The position numbers and the translations under genes are program-made. Of a stretch of DNA of 34,698 bases, positions 23,559 through 30,376 are shown one piece after another. The stretch spans positions 1 to 34,698 of the forward strand of contig JAFGQK010000352.1 in the NCBI GenBank assembly GCA_016935735.1, in the 5' to 3' direction. The notes under the pieces were generated by a model. The model searched no databases and was not told where the DNA came from. It saw nothing but the letters and a program-made list of their open reading frames with translations. Numbering within the stretch: position 1 is the first letter of the stretch; every line of letters starts with the position of its first letter. The DNA is from Spirochaetales bacterium. Its GTDB lineage: Bacteria > Spirochaetota > Spirochaetia > SZUA-6 > JAFGRV01.

Positions 23559-25673
23559 ATGAAACACGAGTATTTCATCAGGAAATTCACCTGGATTTTC
23601 CTCTTTTTAACCTGCATAATTATTATAGCCCATACCGATCCCCTCCCAAATGATGATTACCTTCATGCTTCAGGGAACAGGATTCTCGACGACCAGGGGA
23701 ATGAGGCCTGGCTTACCGGGATCAACTGGTATGGATTTGAGACCCACATCAATGTTGCACAGGGTCTAACAGACAGGAACTACAAGGATATCCTCAACAT
23801 CACGGCAGAACTCGGATTCAATGTCTTAAGGATCCCTCTAAGCCTTGATATTGTGTATAAATGGAGCCAGGGGAATGGGGTAAGCCCCACAGATGTGAAT
23901 ACAACAGTGAATCCGGAGTTTACAGGCAAAACAAGCCTGTTTATTTTCGAGGCAATCATTACCCACTGTAAAAATATCGGATTAAAAGTAATACTCGATA
24001 TTCATAATGTCATGCCCGGCCAGAATGAACACCCCCTCTGGTATGATGGGAGTCATCCGGTAAGTCAATGGCTTGCCGCATGGAGGTATCTTGCCACCAG
24101 GTACAAAAATGATGACACGGTCATTGCCATGGATTTAAAGAATGAACCCCATGGGAACCCCTACAAAACATCGGATTTTGCAAAGTGGGACGGGTCTTCG
24201 GATCAGAACAATTTCAGAAAGGCCTGCGAGGATGCGAGTTCCGCGATTCTGGGGATCAATCCGGGTCTTCTTGTTCTGGTGGAAGGGATAGAAGTATATC
24301 CGGAGGAAGGATTTACCTGGGAAACAGCGGGTGAATATAACTTTGACCATAACTGGTGGGGCGGGAACCTCCGGGGTGCGGGTGACTACCCGGTGAATAT
24401 TGGTTCTTATCAGAATCAACTCATTTATTCCCCCCATGATTATGGCCCAGGTGTTTATTCCCAGCCATGGTTTGAAGGAAGTTTTAATAAAGATACCCTT
24501 TTAAACGATGTCTGGCGGCCTAACTGGTTTTACCTTCATGAACAGAATACGGCACCTCTTCTTATTGGTGAATGGGGCGGCCCCCTGGAAGGAGATAACC
24601 TTACCTGGATGAATGCCATCAGGGACTTCATAAAGGAGCACCGGCTTAATCACACATTCTGGTGTCTGAACAGGAGCTCAATCGGGACAGAAGGGATATT
24701 TACCGGGGGCAACTGGGAAAGTATAGACCAGGATAAAATGAACTTCTTAAAACCCGCAATGTGGCGGGATACGGAGGGGAAATTCGTCGGGCTGGATCAT
24801 CAGCTTGTTCTTGCCTGCCATAAACCCGATTATATGGACACCCATACAAATATCACCCTTGTAAACGGCGGGAGTATTATAACCCCGGAACCAACTCCCG
24901 AACCAACCCCTGTCCCGACATCGTATTACTATGGCGGGATGAAGGTACTCTACAAATGCGGGGATACGAATTCTTCCACGTCACAGATCAAGCCCCAGTT
25001 CAATATTGTAAACACCGGGGACGAGACAATAACAATCGGTGGCCTTACTGTTCATTATTATTATACAAAAACAGGGGTAATGCAGGAGGTGTTCAATGTT
25101 GATTATGCACCCATGGGAAGCTCCGGCATTACCGGGACTTTTTATGACGGTTATATGGAAATCGGATTTACAGGCAGCACAGGAACTCTTTCACCTTCAG
25201 GCGGGGAAACAGGGGAGATACAGCTCCGTATTAACAGAACAAATCATGAACCATATGACCAGACAGACGATTATTCTTTTGATCCTTCGAAAGATACCTA
25301 TGAAGAATGGGACCATATCCTTCTTTTCCTGGATGGCGAACTGGTCTGGGGCATTCCACCCGGAGGTGCAACACCGGCTCCTACTCCAGCCCCCACCCAG
25401 GTACCGACGGAGACTCCCGGTTCAACACCGGAACAGACAGGCGAACCATCCCCCACCATAGGGGGGCCGTCCCAGATGCAGGGGGATGTAAACTCGGATA
25501 ATAGTATTGATATTGTTGATGCCCTTCTTATTGCCCAATACTATGTAGGATACACCCTGAAGACCTTTAACCCGCTTGTAGCAGATGTGAATAACGATGA
25601 TGAGATCGATATTGTTGATGCGCTTCTTGTTGCGCAGTACTATGTAGGAATATTACCGGGATTAGGGGATTAG
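23559..25673 (+). CDS. Secreted GH5 cellulase-type enzyme with CBM3 and dockerin
   Basis: About 704 residues. Order: signal peptide (about 1-25, WIFLFLTCIIIIAHT), GH5 domain (about 33-425), Pro/Thr linker (PEPTPEPTPVPT), CBM3 cellulose-binding module (about 457-601), second linker, type I dockerin (642-697). In GH5 the acid/base is Glu196 (DLKNEPHG) and the nucleophile Glu338 (LLIGEWGG). The dockerin has two 12-residue calcium loops with Asp at positions 1, 5, 9 and 12 (DVNSDNSIDIVD; DVNNDDEIDIVD), each followed by ALL(I/V)AQYYVG. The frame is open to 23445, but GGAG six bases before ATG 23559 and the signal peptide decide the start. It would hydrolyse beta-1,4-glucan outside the cell, docked to a cohesin not present here. 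Confidence 0.93.
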   Translation: MKHEYFIRKFTWIFLFLTCIIIIAHTDPLPNDDYLHASGNRILDDQGNEAWLTGINWYGFETHINVAQGLTDRNYKDILNITAELGFNVLRIPLSLDIVYKWSQGNGVSPTDVNTTVNPEFTGKTSLFIFEAIITHCKNIGLKVILDIHNVMPGQNEHPLWYDGSHPVSQWLAAWRYLATRYKNDDTVIAMDLKNEPHGNPYKTSDFAKWDGSSDQNNFRKACEDASSAILGINPGLLVLVEGIEVYPEEGFTWETAGEYNFDHNWWGGNLRGAGDYPVNIGSYQNQLIYSPHDYGPGVYSQPWFEGSFNKDTLLNDVWRPNWFYLHEQNTAPLLIGEWGGPLEGDNLTWMNAIRDFIKEHRLNHTFWCLNRSSIGTEGIFTGGNWESIDQDKMNFLKPAMWRDTEGKFVGLDHQLVLACHKPDYMDTHTNITLVNGGSIITPEPTPEPTPVPTSYYYGGMKVLYKCGDTNSSTSQIKPQFNIVNTGDETITIGGLTVHYYYTKTGVMQEVFNVDYAPMGSSGITGTFYDGYMEIGFTGSTGTLSPSGGETGEIQLRINRTNHEPYDQTDDYSFDPSKDTYEEWDHILLFLDGELVWGIPPGGATPAPTPAPTQVPTETPGSTPEQTGEPSPTIGGPSQMQGDVNSDNSIDIVDALLIAQYYVGYTLKTFNPLVADVNNDDEIDIVDALLVAQYYVGILPGLGD

Positions 25674-25705
25674 GATAGAACTATTTTTAATATTTATCTT
25701 TTTTA

Positions 25706-25735
25706 TTGACCTTAAAAACACAATAATGATATACT
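25706..25735 (+). promoter_or_regulatory. Promoter of the membrane AraC gene
   Basis: TTGACC (25706-25711), an 18-base spacer and TATACT (25730-25735), starting near 25742. It lies 33 bases after the stop of the GH5 gene. Confidence 0.55.
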
Positions 25736-25755
25736 CGATCTCGAATAGAAAGCAG

Positions 25756-25774
25756 ACAGTGTCACTGTTTTTTT
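25756..25774 (+). terminator. Short hairpin plus T tract between GH5 and the AraC gene
   Basis: ACAGT (25756-25760), loop GTC, ACTGT (25764-25768), then T to 25774. It could end the GH5 transcript. Because it lies downstream of the predicted AraC promoter, it could also act as an attenuator in the AraC leader. Confidence 0.5.
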
Positions 25775-25802
25775 AAAGGAATTTATCTCTAAGTAATGAA
25801 AT

Positions 25803-26933
25803 ATGCCCCGGTTTACTACTATTCTTAAGAAGTTTATATTTATTATTCCGCTGCTTATTGTAATTCCCGCTTTTATTGTGCTTTCGCTTTTTAACAAGCC
25901 GCTTATTATTTTTCCCCGCAATGAATACAAAGACAGACTGAAATCATATGCAGATGATGAAATGGGGGGAAGCTCGGAGATCATTGATTTCGTGGTGCTT
26001 GACAATAAAATTATCTTTACTTATGTGTTGAAAAAAAGCCAGGTCTCTTCTTTTGCCGGGATAAGTTTCGATGTATCACTGCTGGATATATCATCCTACG
26101 ATATTCTCACCATTCAACTCGCCTCTACCCTTCCTGCCCGGTATATAGTAACCCTTATGTGCTTTACCAGCGGGAAATCGAGATTATCCGAGCTTGATAC
26201 GCTTGTCCATTTCAACAAGACGATTGACATAAAAGAAGCGAATCAGACCTACAGGATCGATATGAATACAATGGTGAAAACCGAATACAATAAAAAAGAA
26301 AAAAATATAAAAAAACCGGCCGGTTCCATCCATCCCACGAACCTGCTTTTTATCCATTTAAAAGAAATGGTCAATGTCGATAATATTCAGGAAAACAGCT
26401 GGGCTTTTGATAAAATCAAAACAGTTATAATAGAAGAAATTTCCTTTCATAAGTCATATTTTCTTTATTACATTCTCCTTACCGGTTTTGTCCTGGTATA
26501 TTATGTTTTTTCTTTTCTTTTTATACAGTTCCGGAAAAAAACCGGGCAGGTATCCGATTCCGGCAAGAAACCGAACCTGCCTTTTATTCAACTGGATGTA
26601 AAGACCTATCAGGAAGAAGATATAAAAAAGATAACGGATATTTTGAATGAGTATGTTTTTAATCCCGAGTTTTCCATTCATATGGTCTATAATATGACCG
26701 GATTATCCGAACTCAGGATATCCCGTCTTATTAAAGTAAAATATAACCTCTCCTTTAAACAACTCCTTAATTCCATCCGGTTAAAAGAGGCAAAACGTCT
26801 TTTATTGCAGAGCGATTTAAAGATATACGATATTGCTTTCAAAATAGGATACAACAACAATACCTATTTTTGCAAACTTTTTAAAAATCAATTCGGAATC
26901 ACACCAAAGGAATTCCGGGGCAGGGACAATTAA
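25803..26933 (+). CDS. Membrane-anchored AraC-family regulator with outer sensor domain
   Basis: A 376-residue predicted one-component sensor-regulator. First membrane helix about 11-30 (FIFIIPLLIVIPAFIVLSLF), outer domain about 45-215, second helix about 219-242, cytoplasmic AraC DNA-binding domain about 268-372. The last has both helix-turn-helix units: SIHMVYNMTGLSELRISRLI, then KIYDIAFKIGYNN with the family signature NTYFCKLFKNQFGITPKEFR in two parts. The outer domain begins with DDEMGGSSEI and continues with strands and FAGISFDV, reminiscent of the CIA30/CBM11-type jelly roll (D-x-x-x-GGSS, then F-x-G), so it may bind a carbohydrate. No clear ribosome site precedes ATG 25803. The neighbouring GH5 gene is the obvious target candidate; that link is inferred. 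Confidence 0.82.
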   Translation: MPRFTTILKKFIFIIPLLIVIPAFIVLSLFNKPLIIFPRNEYKDRLKSYADDEMGGSSEIIDFVVLDNKIIFTYVLKKSQVSSFAGISFDVSLLDISSYDILTIQLASTLPARYIVTLMCFTSGKSRLSELDTLVHFNKTIDIKEANQTYRIDMNTMVKTEYNKKEKNIKKPAGSIHPTNLLFIHLKEMVNVDNIQENSWAFDKIKTVIIEEISFHKSYFLYYILLTGFVLVYYVFSFLFIQFRKKTGQVSDSGKKPNLPFIQLDVKTYQEEDIKKITDILNEYVFNPEFSIHMVYNMTGLSELRISRLIKVKYNLSFKQLLNSIRLKEAKRLLLQSDLKIYDIAFKIGYNNNTYFCKLFKNQFGITPKEFRGRDN

Positions 26934-27039
26934 TGGGGAAACGCCCGGATTCCGGGTATTTTTCTTCTTTATTCATTGTTGTATATCAAAATAAAAATAA
27001 AGAATGGATTTAATTTGTTCAAATACTAAGGAAATATGA

Positions 27040-27348
27040 GAAAATTTCTCAAATATAGCAACAGAAGAAGAAACCCGCTGGTATCTGATTGATATGCTCC
27101 TCTATGAAGCAGGCTGGGCTTTAAACAATACAAAAGATAGAGAATATGAAGTTACTAGAATGCCGAATGATACGGGATTGGGACATGTGGACTATGTCCT
27201 CTGGGGAGATAATGGACTTCCTCTCTCTGTTGTTAAGGCAAAACGGACAATAAAAGACCCAAGGCAAGGACAACATCAGGCATCCCTTTATGTTGATCTT
27301 TCTTCCTACTATGTGCAATGCTCATCTATGTTATTTCCTGCTGCTTGA
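27040..27348 (+). pseudogene. Remnant of a type I restriction endonuclease subunit (HsdR N-terminus)
   Basis: From about 27055 the frame reads ATEEETRWYLIDMLLYEAGW and later GHVDYVLWGDNGLPLSVV and KAKRT, a clear match to the start of HsdR nuclease domains. A stop at 27037 and no start codon before 27094 mean the natural N-terminus is lost. After about residue 65 of the internal ORF the similarity ends and a stop follows at 27346. The catalytic E-x-K of the PD-(D/E)xK site reads K-A-K, a Glu-to-Lys change that would kill cleavage. No hsdM, hsdS or remaining HsdR sequence is present. This is a leftover from a lost or incomplete restriction system. Confidence 0.8.
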
Positions 27349-27714
27349 AAATAGTAAACTAAAAAGAATAAGGACAAATATATATTTCATTTACCACTCC
27401 TGATAATAAATATAAATTCATATCTTAAATTACGGTTTTATGTTTTTCCGGATAAATGCTTTTTATTTAAAAGACAACATTTTCGCCCATTACAAAATAC
27501 CAGAACAGAATCAGGGACAATCACGGATAAGGTCAATTTTTGCACCAGGGCTTTATTATATATCAAAACAAAAGATAATATGTCAGACGAAGCAAAAAAA
27601 CCCGGGAATGCTGTTTTGAATTTTATTAAAAAAATAATTGCCAATAGTCTTACTATAGCTATACTTTTATACAATGGATGAAAATCCCTGGTTTTCACGG
27701 AAAGGAAGGCAACG
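27349..27714. other. AT-rich intergenic region before the aminomutase fusion gene
   Basis: 366 bases between the HsdR remnant and the aminomutase-ligase gene. The right end holds the promoter (27638-27665), a small hairpin in the leader (GAAAA/TTTTC, about 27679-27695) and the ribosome site (27701-27708). The left part shows no gene or recognisable HsdR continuation in any frame. Confidence 0.45.
27638..27665 (+). promoter_or_regulatory. Promoter of the aminomutase-ligase fusion gene
   Basis: TTGCCA (27638-27643), a 16-base spacer and TATACT (27660-27665). The start near 27672 is about 43 bases before ATG 27715. It suggests the fusion gene is transcribed alone. Confidence 0.6.
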
Positions 27715-29823
27715 ATGGAAGAACAAATTGCAAAAAACCTGACAGAAAAAGAAAAAAACCTTTACCTGCGGCTTGAAGAACTGGGCGGGAATCTGGAGGA
27801 AATAAACCGTGTGAAAAAAAAGTATCCCATGAAGATCACTTCATATTACCTGAATTTGATAAAGGAAAAGGATGATCCCATATGGCTCCAGTCTATTCCG
27901 AAAAAGGAAGAGCTCGAAGATATTTTTAATATAGAAGATCCCCTTAAAGAAGAAGAACATACCCCTGTCCCCTATCTTGTCCACAAGTATCCGGACCGGG
28001 TACTCCTGCTGGTAAGCAGTTTATGCGCCATGTATTGCCGGTTCTGTACACGGAAACGGAAAGTGGGAAAAATCAAACAGATACCCATGGAAGATATTTT
28101 TAGAGCCATCGATTACATCAAGAATCATCATGAAGTGCGGGATGTCGTTGTCTCCGGCGGTGACCCGTTCATGAGGCCGGATGGGGATATCAGAACAATA
28201 CTGGATGAAGTTTTTTCCATCCGTCACCTGGAAATTGTAAGGATAGGCACCCGTATCCCCTGCATCAAACCTTCCCGTATTACCGATGAATTGATTGCCA
28301 TCCTGGCATCATATAAACCATTATATATGAATATCCATTTTAATCACCCGGATGAAATAACGGAAGAAGTTGGGTTGTTATGCGGAAAGCTGGCCGATTC
28401 GGGAATCATGCTCGGTTCGCAGACAGTCCTGCTGAAAGGGGTGAACGATTCAGTTGTCGTAATGAAGGAATTGATGCATAAACTTCTTGGAATCCGGGTA
28501 AAACCTTATTATATTTTCCAGTGCGATCTGGTGAAAGGAATCGATCATTTCAGGACGGATATTCAGACAGGCATCGATATTATAAAAAACCTCCAGGGGT
28601 ATACCTCGGGTTTGTGTGTCCCTCACTATGTAATCGACGGCCCCGGCGGGAAAGTTCCTGTATCACCCCAATACATCAAGGATATTACACCAAAGGAAGT
28701 TCTCCTGGGCAATTATCTTGATATCCTGTATTCTTATCCGGTAAGCAAGGGGCAGACGAACCAGATTGCAAACAAAAAGGTAAACAGGATCGGGTTGGCG
28801 TATAACTTGAGAAAATTACCGGGGAAGGGAGAGAGATCCGATAAATACATCGAATACGATGAAATGAATACCATAGATGCCATCCGCCAGGCTATTATGA
28901 GTGATAACTATGAGGTCACCCTTCTTGAAGCGGATGAACTTTTTATAGAACGGTTAAAGGACAGCGAAGTGGATTTTGTTTTTAATATTGCAGAAGGCAT
29001 ACACGGGGAATCAAGGGAATCCCATGTACCGGCAATACTGGAGATGTTCAATATCCCCTATACAGGCTCCGGTGTTTTAACCCAGGCAATTACCCTGAAC
29101 AAAAGCCGGAAAAAGGAGATTCTCTCCTATCACGGGATTCCCACTCCCAGGTACCAGCTTTTCAAGTCACCAAATAATAAACTACGGGACGATATGGCTT
29201 TCCCGCTTATCGTCAAACCGGATGCAGAAGGTTCGAGTGCAGGAATTACCAATAGTTCCCTGGTGCATGACCCGGAATCCTTGAAAAAACAGGTGGCATT
29301 TATTTTTAAACATTATAATCAGAATGTCCTGGTGGAAGAATTTTGCTCCGGGAGGGAGTTTACCGTTGCCCTGCTTGGAAACAAACCGCTGGTGCTTCCC
29401 ATCGTCGAGATTGATTTCAGCGGCCTCCCGCCGGATCTGAATAAAATCGATTCGTACGAAGTGAAATGGGAACTGGAAAAGCCGGAAAACAACCACAAAC
29501 CATTAATATGTCCGGCAGATATAAAAACGAAACTCAAGAATCAGATAGAGAAAACGGCGAAAAACACATTCAATGTGCTTGGCTGCCGTGATTTTTGCAG
29601 AATAGATATCCGCCTGGATTCAAATGACGTCCCGCATATTCTGGACGTCAATGCCCTTCCCGGCCTTATGCCGGACCCCGGCTCGTACTCACGATTCACC
29701 TACGCATGTTATTCTTACGGTCTCAGCTACGCACAGGTAATCCTCTGTATATTCTATTCCGCATTGAAGAGATATAACCTCTTATTACCCCATGGCAAGA
29801 AATTATACAACGATCTTTTTTGA
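27715..29823 (+). CDS. Fusion of lysine 2,3-aminomutase (radical SAM, PLP) and D-Ala-D-Ala-ligase-type ATP-grasp enzyme
   Basis: 702 residues. Residues 1-345 are KamA-like: C104-x3-C108-x2-C111 binds the 4Fe-4S/SAM cluster, VVSGGDP follows, and Lys313 in DGPGGKVPV corresponds to the PLP lysine. The glycine loop before it is two residues shorter than in classic KamA. Asp271 (FQCDL) and Asp308 (VIDGPGG) match the two aspartates that hold the lysine side chain in clostridial KamA, so lysine to beta-lysine is the likely reaction. Residues 355-702 are a complete Ddl-type ATP-grasp: YTGSGVLTQAITLNKS, VKPDAEGSSAG, EEFCSGREFTVAL, RIDIRLD and DVNALPGL with Asn646. The two halves are normally separate enzymes. 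ATG 27715 has AAAGGAAGG. Product and second substrate are unknown; a beta-lysine-containing dipeptide is my inference. Confidence 0.9.
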   Translation: MEEQIAKNLTEKEKNLYLRLEELGGNLEEINRVKKKYPMKITSYYLNLIKEKDDPIWLQSIPKKEELEDIFNIEDPLKEEEHTPVPYLVHKYPDRVLLLVSSLCAMYCRFCTRKRKVGKIKQIPMEDIFRAIDYIKNHHEVRDVVVSGGDPFMRPDGDIRTILDEVFSIRHLEIVRIGTRIPCIKPSRITDELIAILASYKPLYMNIHFNHPDEITEEVGLLCGKLADSGIMLGSQTVLLKGVNDSVVVMKELMHKLLGIRVKPYYIFQCDLVKGIDHFRTDIQTGIDIIKNLQGYTSGLCVPHYVIDGPGGKVPVSPQYIKDITPKEVLLGNYLDILYSYPVSKGQTNQIANKKVNRIGLAYNLRKLPGKGERSDKYIEYDEMNTIDAIRQAIMSDNYEVTLLEADELFIERLKDSEVDFVFNIAEGIHGESRESHVPAILEMFNIPYTGSGVLTQAITLNKSRKKEILSYHGIPTPRYQLFKSPNNKLRDDMAFPLIVKPDAEGSSAGITNSSLVHDPESLKKQVAFIFKHYNQNVLVEEFCSGREFTVALLGNKPLVLPIVEIDFSGLPPDLNKIDSYEVKWELEKPENNHKPLICPADIKTKLKNQIEKTAKNTFNVLGCRDFCRIDIRLDSNDVPHILDVNALPGLMPDPGSYSRFTYACYSYGLSYAQVILCIFYSALKRYNLLLPHGKKLYNDLF

Positions 29824-29853
29824 ATTTTCCGGCTTACTATCATTTCCGGTTTA

Positions 29854-30156
29854 TTATTTCTGCTTTTCGATGATCTCTTCTACTTCTTCATACCCTTCTT
29901 TGTAGAACTTTTCTTCCTCGGGGTCCAGCTCCCGCAACAACCGGAGGAATTCCCCCGCGTGCTCTTTTTCCTCGTTTGCAATGTCAATAAGCACCGCTTT
30001 TGCCAGTTTATTATCCGTACTTTCCGCGGTTTGCTGGTAAAGCTGTATTGCCTCGTATTCCGCGGCAATCATAAACCGGATTGCACGGACAAGTTCCTCA
30101 TGAGTAAGTTTCTGGTTGTTTTTTACCACGGTAAAGGGATTGCTGAATTCAGGCAT
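29854..30156 (-). CDS. Ferritin-like diiron protein of the encapsulin-cargo type
   Basis: A 100-residue two-helix protein. Metal-binding residues are in AAEYEAIQLYQQTAE (first Glu) and ANEEKEHAGEFLRLL (the E-x2-H motif), followed by the acidic tail LDPEEEKFYKEGYEEVEEI. This layout closely resembles the short ferritin-like domain fused to, or packaged in, encapsulin shells (as in Pyrococcus furiosus), which oxidises Fe(II) after assembling into a multimer. GGAGG lies six bases before ATG 30156, which decides that start over ATG 30162 and 30186. No encapsulin gene is in the window. It is convergent with the aminomutase-ligase gene (30-base gap). Likely role: iron storage or oxidative protection. 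Confidence 0.82.
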   Translation of the reverse strand: MPEFSNPFTVVKNNQKLTHEELVRAIRFMIAAEYEAIQLYQQTAESTDNKLAKAVLIDIANEEKEHAGEFLRLLRELDPEEEKFYKEGYEEVEEIIEKQK

Positions 30157-30259
30157 TTTCATCCTCCTTCGTATACGAAATTTCAATTTTCACTATTCTA
30201 AAAGAATAAAGGGAAAAGAACAAGGTGTAGAGGCAAAGATATTTCTTATTTCATAAAAA

Positions 30260-30286
30260 TTGAACTTTCTTAATAAAAAAGTTCAA
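30260..30286. promoter_or_regulatory. Perfect 9-base inverted repeat between ferritin and DUF3160 genes
   Basis: TTGAACTTT (30260-30268) and AAAGTTCAA (30278-30286), nine bases apart. It sits in the divergent region, about 100 bases before each gene, and could be a regulator site or an RNA hairpin. No known operator was recognised. Confidence 0.45.
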
Positions 30287-30376
30287 TAAATAAAAGATAA
30301 AAATATAATCATCATGTTCCACACTATACTATTATATAATCGTTCATAACATATTATAAAGAAAAGGAGAAAACAT

